NCBI GenBank assembly: GCA_964609775.1
Contig: CAZSSJ010000007.1
Location: 1 to 44,366 of the forward strand
Reading direction: 5' to 3'
Length of the DNA: 44,366 nucleotides
From: CAZNUP01 sp964609775
GTDB lineage: Bacteria; Patescibacteriota; Microgenomatia; JAMCZE01
The notes under the pieces were generated by a model, which saw only the letters and a list, made by a program, of their open reading frames with translations, made no database searches and was not told where the DNA came from. The position numbers and the translations under genes were made by a program. The number at the start of each line of letters is the position of its first letter. Position 1 is the stretch's first letter. Positions 29,744-37,517 of this stretch are shown here, one piece after another.

Positions 29744-31696
29744 ATGACCCAGGATCTTATCCGTAACTTCTGCATTGTGGCCCACATTGATCATGGCAAA
29801 TCCACTCTGGCCGACCGCTTTCTGGAGCTGACGGGGACGGTGGAGAAGCGGGACATGGTCGAGCAGACTCTTGACTCCAACCCCATCTCCCGGGAGCGGG
29901 GAATCACCATTAAACTGGCGCCTGTGACAATGCACTACAAAATCCGAAGCACGAAATCCGAAATCCGAAACAATCATCAAATTCAAAATTCAAATGACCA
30001 AAACAGTTTCGGATTTCGAGATTCGAATTTCGAATTTGCAAATTCAGAGTTTACTCTGAATTTGATTGACACCCCCGGACACGTGGATTTTTCCTATGAA
30101 GTGGAGCGGAGTTTGGCAGCCTGCGAGGGGGCAATACTTCTGGTGGACGCGACTCAGGGAGTTCAAGCCCAAACCCTGGCGCATTTTCAAAAAGCGGTTT
30201 CGTTGGGGCTGACGATCATTCCGGTGGTCAATAAAATTGATTCGCCGAATGCGAAGGTTGAGCAGACGGTCGACGAATTAGCCCAATTAGTCAAATTGGA
30301 CAAATCTCAGATTGGGAGAATTTCTGCTAAAACCGGGGAAGGGGTTCCGGAACTGCTGGAAAGAGTTGTCCGGGAAATCACCCCTCCTTCGGGTAAGGCC
30401 GACTCTCCTCCCCGAGCTCTAGTTTTTTCCTCACAATATGACCCGAAACGAGGAGTGGTGGCGTTTGTGCGAATTGTGGACGGGCAGATCAAAAATGATG
30501 AGAAAGTTTACCTGTTGGCCACCCAGAAGGAAGGAGCAATTCTGGAATTAGGGCATTTTACGCCGGAAATGAAGCCTTCAGGAGGGTTAGAGACCGGAGA
30601 AGTGGGCTATGTGGCCACAAATATTAAAGACCCCGAGGCAATTCGAGTGGGAGACACACTCACAATTTTCAATTCTCAATTTTCAATTCTCAATTCACTT
30701 TCTCCCCTGCCTGGATATCGAAGTCCGCAACCCGTGGTCTTTGTCAGCTTTTTTCCGGTGGACCAGGATGATTTTGCGTATCTGGAAGACGGACTGCGGA
30801 AGTTGAAATTAAACGATGCCGCGATCAGTTTTTCCCCGATTTCCTCAAAAGCGCTTGGGCGGGGTTTCCGCTGCGGTTTTCTCGGCCATCTGCACGCGGA
30901 AGTTTCCCAGGAAAGGCTGGAGAAGGATTTTGGTCTGGCCATTTTGGCGACGAGCCCGACCGTAGAATATAAAATCCGAAATTCGAATATCGAAACTCGA
31001 AACAATGACCAAAATTCAAATCCCAGAAATGCAAAACAAAATGTTTCGGATTTCGGATTTCGGGCTTCGAATTTCCTCGGATACGAGGAGCCCTGGGCCC
31101 GCGCCACAATCATCACTCCTCAAGAATATGTGGGAGCGGTGATGACTCTGTGTGAGGACCGACGCGGCAAGCTAATTAATATGGACTACCACGGCAGTCA
31201 CGTGACAGTGCACTACGAACTGCCGCTCTCGGAAATCGTGACGGATTTTTTTGACCAGTTGAAGTCAAGATCGTCGGGTTATGCGAGCATGGATTATGAG
31301 GTGACGGACTACCGAGCTTTTGACGCCGTCCGGCTCGATATCCTTATCAACCATGAAGCCATTGACGCTTTTTCCCAAATCATGGAGAAGTCCCGGGCAG
31401 AAAAATACGGCAAGTTTCTGGTGGAAAGACTGAAGGAGACAATTCCCCGGCAACAGATACCGATAGCAATACAAGCGGCGGTCAACGGCCAAATCATCGC
31501 CCGAGAGGACATTCCGGCCTTCCGCAAGGACGTGGGGGCAAAGTTATATGGTGGTGATTTTACAAGACGACTAAAGTTAGAACAGAAACAGAAAAAAGGC
31601 AAGGAAAAGATGCTTGCCCTGAGCCGAGCCGAAGGGAAGCAGATCGGAAAGGTTTCGATCCCCGGCGACACCTTCTTGAAGATATTCAGAACATGA
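29744..31696 (+). CDS. lepA: Elongation factor 4 (LepA) with repeat inserts
   Basis: A 650-residue translational GTPase (usual LepA about 600) that back-translocates stalled ribosomes. GTPase motifs: AHIDHGKST, RERGITIK, DTPGH, NKID and SAKTG. The LepA-specific C-terminal end GDFTRRLKLEQKQKKGKEKM is present. Four stretches not found in LepA are explained by in-frame repeats: 29939-30047 (between HYK and LNLIDTPGH), 30662-30699 (FNSQFSILNS), 30969-31076 (replacing the loop before EEPWARATI) and 31613-31636 (LALSRAEGK). The core motifs remain intact, so the protein is probably functional. Confidence 0.96.
   Translation: MTQDLIRNFCIVAHIDHGKSTLADRFLELTGTVEKRDMVEQTLDSNPISRERGITIKLAPVTMHYKIRSTKSEIRNNHQIQNSNDQNSFGFRDSNFEFANSEFTLNLIDTPGHVDFSYEVERSLAACEGAILLVDATQGVQAQTLAHFQKAVSLGLTIIPVVNKIDSPNAKVEQTVDELAQLVKLDKSQIGRISAKTGEGVPELLERVVREITPPSGKADSPPRALVFSSQYDPKRGVVAFVRIVDGQIKNDEKVYLLATQKEGAILELGHFTPEMKPSGGLETGEVGYVATNIKDPEAIRVGDTLTIFNSQFSILNSLSPLPGYRSPQPVVFVSFFPVDQDDFAYLEDGLRKLKLNDAAISFSPISSKALGRGFRCGFLGHLHAEVSQERLEKDFGLAILATSPTVEYKIRNSNIETRNNDQNSNPRNAKQNVSDFGFRASNFLGYEEPWARATIITPQEYVGAVMTLCEDRRGKLINMDYHGSHVTVHYELPLSEIVTDFFDQLKSRSSGYASMDYEVTDYRAFDAVRLDILINHEAIDAFSQIMEKSRAEKYGKFLVERLKETIPRQQIPIAIQAAVNGQIIAREDIPAFRKDVGAKLYGGDFTRRLKLEQKQKKGKEKMLALSRAEGKQIGKVSIPGDTFLKIFRT
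29939..30047 (+). repeat. AATCCGAAAT palindromic element, lepA copy 1
   Basis: Starts with repeated AAATCCGA and ends with TTTCGGATTT / TTCGAATTT. The arms GAAATCCGAAAC (29960-29971) and GTTTCGGATTTC (30006-30017) are perfect inverted repeats. It adds about 36 residues (KSEIRNNHQIQNSNDQN and following) before the DTPGH motif. Confidence 0.85.
30662..30699 (+). repeat. CAATTTTCAATTCT repeat in lepA
   Basis: Tandem CAATTCTCAATTTT units encode FNSQFSILNS in domain II, where E. coli LepA has only a short loop before LPGF. It resembles the repeat in the 29637-29743 gap. Confidence 0.7.
30969..31076 (+). repeat. AATCCGAAAT palindromic element, lepA copy 2
   Basis: Same family as 29939-30047: AAATCCGAAATTCGAA at the left, TTTCGGATTTCGG and TTCGAATTTC at the right. 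GAAATTCGAA (30978-30987) and TTCGAATTTC (31066-31075) are perfect inverted arms. It encodes KIRNSNIETRNNDQNSNPRN and following, in frame. Confidence 0.85.
31613..31636 (+). repeat. CTTGCCCTGAGC interspersed repeat in lepA
   Basis: CTTGCCCTGAGCCGAGCCGA followed by AGGG encodes LALSRAEG near the C-terminus. It is the partner of the copy at 1232-1254. Confidence 0.75.
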
Positions 31697-31701
31697 TTTA
31701 G

Positions 31702-31812
31702 CTAGTCAGCTCTTCTGCCTGTCTTCTTTTCTCGATCTTGGCGAATCAGGATTATCACAATCGCAGACATAAACACAAACAGGATCAAATACAGAGCAAG
31801 GAGACTGTTCAT
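31702..31812 (-). CDS. 36-residue single-helix membrane protein
   Basis: A very short reading frame: MNSLLALYLILFVFMSAIVI forms one transmembrane helix, followed by a basic tail (RQDREKKTGRR). Its ATG overlaps the stop of the gene at 31809 (ATGA), so the two are probably translationally coupled. The hydrophobic pattern, positive-inside tail and coupling make it credible despite its size. Function unknown. Confidence 0.6.
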   Translation of the reverse strand: MNSLLALYLILFVFMSAIVIILIRQDREKKTGRRAD

Positions 31813-32024
31813 CTTTTTTCACCTTCTTTCATATCTTTCAATAAAAGATAGCTTGCTATTAACCCTAAGGAGGCAAGTCCAATCCCAGTTATTAAAAGTG
31901 GAAGAGAAGTTCTCTCTTGAGTAAATAACTGTGCAAAGACGAGTCCTCCGATTGACAAAAATGCGAATTCTACTGCTTTCTCCCCATAAATTCTTTTTTG
32001 AACATTGTTGAGATTAATTCTCAC
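31809..32024 (-). CDS. Small two-helix membrane protein (GTG start)
   Basis: A 71-residue protein with two helices (about 18-34 and 42-60) and charged ends. The GTG start at 32024 is supported by a promoter whose -10 ends 6 nt upstream. The downstream partner at 31702 overlaps by four bases. I do not recognise the family. Confidence 0.7.
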   Translation of the reverse strand: MRINLNNVQKRIYGEKAVEFAFLSIGGLVFAQLFTQERTSLPLLITGIGLASLGLIASYLLLKDMKEGEKR

Positions 32025-32030
32025 GAGGGC

Positions 32031-32059
32031 ATCTTAGCAAGCGAGAGACGGAAACTCAA
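32031..32059 (-). promoter_or_regulatory. Promoter of the small membrane-protein pair
   Basis: On the minus strand TTGAGT (32054-32059), 17 nt, TAAGAT (32031-32036), 6 nt, GTG start. A leaderless GTG message is predicted. Confidence 0.6.
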
Positions 32060-32093
32060 GGATTTAATTTGCTTGATTCTTGCTTCCTAATTC

Positions 32094-32099
32094 TATATT
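32094..32099 (+). promoter_or_regulatory. -10 box of the large exported protein
   Basis: TATATT ends 8 nt before the ATG at 32108; TTGCTT or TTGATT nearby could serve as a weak -35. Confidence 0.4.
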
Positions 32100-32107
32100 C
32101 TGGTGGT

Positions 32108-34927
32108 ATGAAAAAGCTGGCAAAGTTCCTGGCTTTGGTTTTGGTGGTGGTAATTTTTGGGGCGTTGACAAAATCGATAGTGAATGTTTCTGCGTCAATT
32201 ATTCCAAATATTAAGTATGGACTGTTAGGCGGTATTACAGATAAAATCGGCTTACCTGCCGACCAAGCTCCGGACGTCAATATTAAGCTTAGAGATAAAA
32301 GGCAAATTTCCGGTGTCTTAAACCTGACCGATTCGCCAAATTCTCAAAAATTGATTGATCCCAGCGCCCCCAAGCTTTGCACTCTTTTTGAGCCTGACAG
32401 ATCTGCGGGGAATCCACGGGTCTCTAGCCTATATGCAATAGGTGTTTATTCAGGGATTGCAAATGGTGTAGAAAACAGGCAACCAGCACTGGTTGGATTT
32501 CGGACTAGTCCAGGCGAGATTATCGAAGTCCCAACTGCAGGAATTCTAAATTATGGATCGGTTCAAGATCCTTATGATGTTGGGGAACATTACCAAGCAG
32601 TTGTAGTCTATGCGGACACGGATTCCATCGCTTTACATTATGAAAACGCCGACGGAACTGCTGATGGATATGCTGTGCATATTTTGAATGTGGACGTTGA
32701 ACAGTCGCTCCTTGATCTATATAACCAAGCAAATGCAGGAGGAAGGGGCTCACTTCCAGCTGTTTATGGAAACCAGCCAATTGGTAAGGCACTTGGAAGC
32801 GAAGTTATACTGTCTATCCGCGATTCAGGGGATTTTCTAGATCCGAGATGGAAGCAGGAATGGTGGGCGGGATGCGATGGCACAAACACAGCTTCTGCTT
32901 TTGGCACGGGACGAAATATTTCTCTAGGCCAAGGACAAAATAATGCAAACTTAAGTTATCCGCCTCTGGGGACGCTTCAAGCCTGCCCGGCAGAAATTCC
33001 GATTGATATAAACTACACTACGCAACGTCCAAGTAGTAATACTACTGCTCCGCCAGGATCACGGGTCGAACCAGCAGAAGACACTGTCCCAGAATTCTAT
33101 GGTGAGCCAGCCCAATGCCAAGCAGAACTTGCTAAGGGGAGCAATGCAGACCTTTGTAACATCGGTGACTGGCAAAGCATCCGTCGCTGGTGCTACCCCA
33201 ATACCTGCGGTGCTATCCTGAAGGCCAATCCCAACCAGGACACAGTTGGTGTCGTCGTTGACAAAAACACAGGAAGAACGGAAGAAAAGCTTAAATGTGG
33301 TAGGTGTGGTTCTGCAATAAGTACGTTTTGTGATGAAGGATCTCCTACTTCCGATCCCAGGGTGATTCGACTTTGTGAAATATACAAAGGAGATGCCAAA
33401 CCAAAAATAGTCACTCCTATGAATAACCAGCAAGATCTCCCTACCTGTGTTCCCACAAGGTCGTCTACGAATCGGTGTACTACCACCTGCGGCGATCCGT
33501 TAAAGGTTAACGCTCTTCTCCAAATGAGTAGGCTCGGCACTTGTGCCCTCGGCGATTGCACGGCAAATATTAATATTTCCCCAGACACAAAGCTCTATGT
33601 CCCGCTAGCGGCAAAATTGGCTAACTATTTTGCCGGAAATCTGGACTATGGCGGCGTTGGTGATGGAACAATCTCAAAAGAAGAATTAGTTAAAATCCGC
33701 GAGGAGGTGGCGGCGGGAAATACAGATTCGATCAATCAAATGTTTGCCCAGGCGGGTGTCGCTAAGAAATTGCTTCCGGCAGAGATTCAGGACCAATTGC
33801 GATGTCAATTTGTTAATTATGTCAAAGACAAGGTGGCAAAATTTCCGGATAAGACAAAGCGGGAAAATACGAAATATGTTTATACAGATAAGGATGGAAA
33901 GATCACAGAATTTAAGATCGATGATGTTCCGGCGAGTCAAATTCAGGTGCCGCCGTATCTGGATCCGGCTTCTTGCGGGAGACTTCCTTATGACAAAGGG
34001 GCGGTGGACGAGTGGAGACAAACACTTTCGGGGCAAGCCTGGTATGGTGTTCCGCTTTTTGACAATGAAGAAGCCCAGGGGGCTATTGAGTTCGTTTCAG
34101 CAAGCCCGACGACGGTGAACCCGGAACCGATTAAAACTTCAATCCCGGAAATCCGAAGGCTTTACAATGTGACCCGAATTCTGCGAAAGGCGCTCACACC
34201 GACTATCCCCATTGAAGAGATCGCTTCAGCGACAAATCCTTTGGCTCACGCGGCGCCAACCCCAGAATCTCTGAATTTGACAATCGGTCCGGCTATTAAC
34301 CCGATGGCAAATCTTTATGCCTGTAGCAGGACTAGAACGCTGGAAGATATTTATAACAAGTTTGACAATGATCCATCCAAACCGCGATATGATCTTGAAA
34401 AGGAGGTTTCTAGTTATACTTTGGGCGTGGATTGCATTCAGAATGACGGCGTTTTACCTAAGGACCCAACGTCTCAGTCTCAAGTTTGCAGCGTTGGATC
34501 AGATGGGCAAATCAACTGCACCCAAGTTGATCCAAGTGCCAATCCGGGAGTGAAAGAATATGGAGTGACACTCCAGACAAGAAACGTTCAGCCTTATTTG
34601 TTTGATGTGTTTTTGCAAACAATTGAAAAATCTGGGGGGCTTTTGCGAATTTTCAAATCCACAGCATTGAAACAAGGAAAAACAGAGGATGAGTTTGAAG
34701 AGGCTTACAAACCACTTCCAGCGGAAAGCAATAAGGTTCAGTTTGAAATCACACAATCAGTTCGCGGGGGGGTGACGCTTGATGAGAAATCCAAAGAAAA
34801 AGGGTGGATGCTCCTGTTTGACAAACTGGGTGGAGTCTGGAACGCGAGGAATTTTGTGCTGGATTTGCTGAATCCGGACCAGGAGGCAGCGGGGACGGGA
34901 GGAACTGATGTTCAGACGCCGCATTAA
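32108..34927 (+). CDS. Large exported Cys-containing protein, family unknown
   Basis: A 939-residue protein with an N-terminal helix (MKKLAKFLALVLVVVIFGAL) acting as signal or anchor and no other clear membrane segment. The middle (about 330-500) has many cysteines, including AGCDGT, RRWCYPNTCGA, KCGRCGSA, TTCGDP and GTCALGDC, probably disulfide-bonded. Near residue 520 DYGGVGDGTISKEEL matches an EF-hand or dockerin-like calcium loop. The C-terminal part is rich in proline and beta-type sequence. I do not recognise a family. It opens the plus-strand region leading to the VirB2/VirB6-like genes, so a structural or substrate role in that apparatus is possible. Confidence 0.85.
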   Translation: MKKLAKFLALVLVVVIFGALTKSIVNVSASIIPNIKYGLLGGITDKIGLPADQAPDVNIKLRDKRQISGVLNLTDSPNSQKLIDPSAPKLCTLFEPDRSAGNPRVSSLYAIGVYSGIANGVENRQPALVGFRTSPGEIIEVPTAGILNYGSVQDPYDVGEHYQAVVVYADTDSIALHYENADGTADGYAVHILNVDVEQSLLDLYNQANAGGRGSLPAVYGNQPIGKALGSEVILSIRDSGDFLDPRWKQEWWAGCDGTNTASAFGTGRNISLGQGQNNANLSYPPLGTLQACPAEIPIDINYTTQRPSSNTTAPPGSRVEPAEDTVPEFYGEPAQCQAELAKGSNADLCNIGDWQSIRRWCYPNTCGAILKANPNQDTVGVVVDKNTGRTEEKLKCGRCGSAISTFCDEGSPTSDPRVIRLCEIYKGDAKPKIVTPMNNQQDLPTCVPTRSSTNRCTTTCGDPLKVNALLQMSRLGTCALGDCTANINISPDTKLYVPLAAKLANYFAGNLDYGGVGDGTISKEELVKIREEVAAGNTDSINQMFAQAGVAKKLLPAEIQDQLRCQFVNYVKDKVAKFPDKTKRENTKYVYTDKDGKITEFKIDDVPASQIQVPPYLDPASCGRLPYDKGAVDEWRQTLSGQAWYGVPLFDNEEAQGAIEFVSASPTTVNPEPIKTSIPEIRRLYNVTRILRKALTPTIPIEEIASATNPLAHAAPTPESLNLTIGPAINPMANLYACSRTRTLEDIYNKFDNDPSKPRYDLEKEVSSYTLGVDCIQNDGVLPKDPTSQSQVCSVGSDGQINCTQVDPSANPGVKEYGVTLQTRNVQPYLFDVFLQTIEKSGGLLRIFKSTALKQGKTEDEFEEAYKPLPAESNKVQFEITQSVRGGVTLDEKSKEKGWMLLFDKLGGVWNARNFVLDLLNPDQEAAGTGGTDVQTPH

Positions 34928-34943
34928 CCTCCGCATGAGGATG

Positions 34944-34949
34944 TATAAT
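34944..34949 (+). promoter_or_regulatory. -10 box of mntA-hepT
   Basis: A consensus TATAAT ends 6 nt before the ATG at 34956 and helps choose that start over the upstream ATG at 34908. Confidence 0.6.
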
Positions 34950-34955
34950 GTGGGC

Positions 34956-35372
34956 ATGACAGATGTCCGAAATTTCACTTTCAGCGAACAGGTCCAAAGG
35001 CAGTTGGAAATTCTGAATGTTGGCTTGGTATATCTTTTTGGTTCTCAGTCAGAAGGAGTGTCCGGGCCAATGAGTGACGTGGATCTGGGAGTGGTGTTTG
35101 TTGATCCGAAAATCAGTCATGGCAACACGCTTCAAATTTACTCGCAGCTTTTTGATCTTTTTTCCGAACTTTTCCAAACAGAAAATCTGGACATTGTCTT
35201 TTTGGAAAGAGCAACGCTCGAACTTCGGTTTGATGTGGTCAAATACGGGAAAATTCTCTTTGCTGCGTCAGCGGAGGTTAAGGACACTTTTGAGCATCAA
35301 ACAGTCATGTTGTACGCTGACTTTAAACCTGTATTAAACAATTTCGATAAAGCCATCCTTCACCGGATATGA
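34956..35372 (+). CDS. mntA: MNT-domain nucleotidyltransferase antitoxin
   Basis: A 138-residue minimal nucleotidyltransferase with a perfect GS-x10-DxD motif: G29-S30 and D41-V-D43 in FGSQSEGVSGPMSDVDLGVV. In characterised MntA-HepT pairs the MNT protein inactivates the HEPN toxin by adding AMP to a tyrosine of the toxin. The following gene is such a HEPN protein and overlaps by four bases (ATGA). The start is set by a TATAAT box six bases upstream. Confidence 0.9.
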   Translation: MTDVRNFTFSEQVQRQLEILNVGLVYLFGSQSEGVSGPMSDVDLGVVFVDPKISHGNTLQIYSQLFDLFSELFQTENLDIVFLERATLELRFDVVKYGKILFAASAEVKDTFEHQTVMLYADFKPVLNNFDKAILHRI

Positions 35373-35824
35373 ATGTTCTTAAAAAAGAGGCTATCATCCC
35401 CAGAATTGACGGTATTCTTAAAGACCTGGATAAGCTGCGTGAAATCCAAAACAAGGGAGGGGAGAATTTAAAAACGGACGAGGATGCCTACGCTCTTTGT
35501 CAATTTTATCTTCGCCAGGCTTTGGAGGGAGTGTTCCACATCGGCGAACACATCTTGTCAAGGCTTAATGGCGGGCGGGCAACGGAATATAAGGAGATTG
35601 CTAAAAAACTGGGGGAAGCAGGAATTGTCGACCAGAAGTTTGCCCAAACAAAACTGACGGCCATGGCCGGCTATCGCAACCGCTTAACCCACTTCTACGC
35701 GGAAATTACTCCCGATGAACTTTTTGAAATTTTGGAAAAAGATTTGCCTGATTTCGAAATTTTCCTCTCTGCCATCAAAGACCTTCTCTCCAATCCTGGT
35801 AAGTATAATCTCACAATTGAATGA
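35369..35824 (+). CDS. hepT: HEPN-domain ribonuclease toxin (HepT)
   Basis: A 151-residue helical HEPN protein (DUF86-like). The catalytic and AMPylation motif R-x4-H-x-Y is complete: R103, H108, Y110 in GYRNRLTHFYAEI. HepT toxins cleave RNA and are silenced by AMPylation of the motif tyrosine by MntA. The pair is a classic toxin-antitoxin module, here between a large exported protein and VirB2-like genes. Confidence 0.9.
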   Translation: MNVLKKEAIIPRIDGILKDLDKLREIQNKGGENLKTDEDAYALCQFYLRQALEGVFHIGEHILSRLNGGRATEYKEIAKKLGEAGIVDQKFAQTKLTAMAGYRNRLTHFYAEITPDELFEILEKDLPDFEIFLSAIKDLLSNPGKYNLTIE

Positions 35825-35838
35825 TCGGGCGAGAAATT

Positions 35839-35867
35839 TTGTGCTAGCTCCTTCCTTGTGATATTCT
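35839..35867 (+). promoter_or_regulatory. Promoter of the NYN-domain gene
   Basis: TTGTGC (35839-35844), 17 nt, TATTCT (35862-35867), 7 nt, ATG (35875). Confidence 0.6.
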
Positions 35868-35874
35868 GGAAAAG

Positions 35875-36405
35875 ATGAAGAAAGTGCTCAAGCTGAAAGG
35901 CAAGACAGCCGTTTTTATTGATTGGGCGAACGTCCATGGCTGGCAGAAATCTCTCAAAAAACGAATTGATGTTTCAAAGCTGCACAAATACTTGAAGTCA
36001 TACAAAGAAATTGAGGCAATCAGATTCTACTTTGGAAAGGACAGCAACGAGGGGTCGAAAAAATTCTTGCAGATGGTCGAAAATGCAGGATATTCACTGA
36101 CTACAAAACTGGTTAAGTATATTTTGGTCGCAAAGGTTAAGGGTGAGGAGGTTTATAAAAGAAAGTGTGATTTCGATCTGGAAATTTGCATCGACGTGCA
36201 TAAATTCATCGGGCGCGGTTTCGACAGTTTCATATTTTTTAGCGGCGACGGTGACTTTGAACCAGTTTATCAGCATCTACTATCTGAGAAGAAACAAGTA
36301 ATCGTTGTCTTCGCTCACGGACACATGGGAAGAGAGATATACCAACTTGGAAGGAAAATTTATACAAAGGCGGTTGACAAGCTGGGAGCGGACTTGTTTT
36401 TCTAA
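35875..36405 (+). CDS. NYN-domain (LabA/DUF88-like) putative ribonuclease
   Basis: A 176-residue NYN/PIN-like protein. Acidic metal-binding positions are visible in AVFIDWANVHGW, CDFDLEICIDVHKF and FFSGDGDFEPVYQHL, followed by KQVIVVFAHGHMGREIY. Proteins of this LabA/DUF88 group are predicted RNases. It has its own promoter but stands directly after mntA-hepT, so it may belong to the same accessory island. Confidence 0.87.
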   Translation: MKKVLKLKGKTAVFIDWANVHGWQKSLKKRIDVSKLHKYLKSYKEIEAIRFYFGKDSNEGSKKFLQMVENAGYSLTTKLVKYILVAKVKGEEVYKRKCDFDLEICIDVHKFIGRGFDSFIFFSGDGDFEPVYQHLLSEKKQVIVVFAHGHMGREIYQLGRKIYTKAVDKLGADLFF

Positions 36406-36412
36406 AAAATAC

Positions 36413-36432
36413 CCCCCCGATTGCTCGGAGGG
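36413..36432 (-). terminator. Hairpin with T-tract on the minus strand
   Basis: CCCCCCGA (36413-36420) and TCGGAGGG (36425-36432) pair with one mismatch. On the minus strand the stem is followed by a run of six T two bases later (36404-36409). No strong minus-strand gene ends here, so its use is uncertain; on the plus strand it lacks a T-tract. Confidence 0.35.
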
Positions 36433-36468
36433 CGTGATATGCTTGTATCATACTCTATGAATCAAATT

Positions 36469-36497
36469 TTGTCAAGATTGCCTTCTGGTTTTAGACT
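36469..36497 (+). promoter_or_regulatory. Promoter of VirB2-like gene 1
   Basis: TTGTCA (36469-36474), 17 nt, TAGACT (36492-36497), 7 nt, ATG (36505). It decides the start codon, because upstream in-frame ATGs would lie in or before this promoter. Confidence 0.65.
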
Positions 36498-36504
36498 GAA
36501 AAGG

Positions 36505-37353
36505 ATGAAAAAGTTTTTTTTCTTGTTTCTCCTCTCCATTGTATGTGTTTTGTTCTTGGGTTTTTACGTGGCAAAAGCTGCTTTTGCGATCCCGCCATGC
36601 AATCTTTCACAAGTAAATATCAACGATCAATTGCGCAAAAGTGTTCAATGTCAACCCTCTAGTGATATTGGCCCTATCGGGTTGGGCAGGCGAGTTTGTG
36701 ATCCTGAGGAAAATCCTTGTGGTGACGAATCTTATGTTTATTGTGAAGCTCCGTACTCTCCGTCGCCCGGTTTTCCCTTTCGTGAGACGGTTTGTTTCAA
36801 GAAAGGAAAAACAACGGAACAACCCTCCTGCCCGAGCGGAAAAGGACAATGGGACCCTGGTCGACAATGTTGTGCGGTTGACACTAATTGCAGCGGCGAA
36901 GGTGGAACTGGAGTGGTTTGCACTGGAAAAGAGTGCCTTTCAGACGACACCCCAACATGCAGCAGGAATTCTTATCTCAATAGGTACGATAAAGACCTAA
37001 AGGCTTGTGTAAGCCCCACCGGTGCAAGTACTCCATGGTTGTTAAATTATGCAAATTGTGATGGAGAACCATTATCGGGAATTGACACAGCGATTGGCTG
37101 CATCCGCACAGACAAACTGGAGGAAACTGTTAATTTCATCCTGAAATGGGTTTTGGGGATTTCCGGAGGGGTAATACTACTACTGCTTATTATTACTGGA
37201 TATAATCTGCTGACCTCGACGGGAAACCCGGAGAAGTTGCAGGGAGTCAAGGAAAACATCGTTTCGATTTTTTCGGGACTAATCTTAATCGGATTTTCCC
37301 TGGTGCTTTTGAAGGTGATCGGGGCAGATGTGTTGAAGTTGCCGGGATTCTGA
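36505..37353 (+). CDS. Exported Cys-rich protein with VirB2-like C-terminus, 1
   Basis: A 282-residue protein: signal peptide MKKFFFLFLLSIVCVLFLGF (cleaved or anchoring), a Cys-rich external part of about 170 residues (about 18 cysteines), then a C-terminal two-helix module. Between the helices is the loop TSTGNPEKLQGVKENIVSIF, the counterpart of SGGDKEG-x2-KAK in the genes at 37518 and 38537. The module resembles VirB2/TrbC pilins of type IV secretion systems. The large Cys-rich N-terminal domain is unlike ordinary pilins and may be a surface cap or adhesin. Confidence 0.82.
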   Translation: MKKFFFLFLLSIVCVLFLGFYVAKAAFAIPPCNLSQVNINDQLRKSVQCQPSSDIGPIGLGRRVCDPEENPCGDESYVYCEAPYSPSPGFPFRETVCFKKGKTTEQPSCPSGKGQWDPGRQCCAVDTNCSGEGGTGVVCTGKECLSDDTPTCSRNSYLNRYDKDLKACVSPTGASTPWLLNYANCDGEPLSGIDTAIGCIRTDKLEETVNFILKWVLGISGGVILLLLIITGYNLLTSTGNPEKLQGVKENIVSIFSGLILIGFSLVLLKVIGADVLKLPGF

Positions 37354-37367
37354 TCTCTGAAAAACAT

Positions 37368-37484
37368 TTACTTTTTTGAGGAGGTCAGTTTTAAGGCGAT
37401 GATGGCCAAGAAAAACGCGATGGCACTGAGGGCGGTTGCCACCTGCGCTTTGGATAAAAATTCTAAAAGATCGAAAGGTTTCAT
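37368..37484 (-). CDS. Possible 38-residue single-helix protein
   Basis: A short minus-strand frame, MKPFDLLEFLSKAQVATALS followed by a hydrophobic helix and the tail KLTSSKK. A TATACT lies 15 nt upstream of its ATG. It fits the gap between two plus-strand genes and has a credible membrane pattern, but size and orientation leave doubt. Confidence 0.35.
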   Translation of the reverse strand: MKPFDLLEFLSKAQVATALSAIAFFLAIIALKLTSSKK

Positions 37485-37517
37485 TTCTTTTTTGTTTCCA
37501 GTATAAGGGAGATAACC

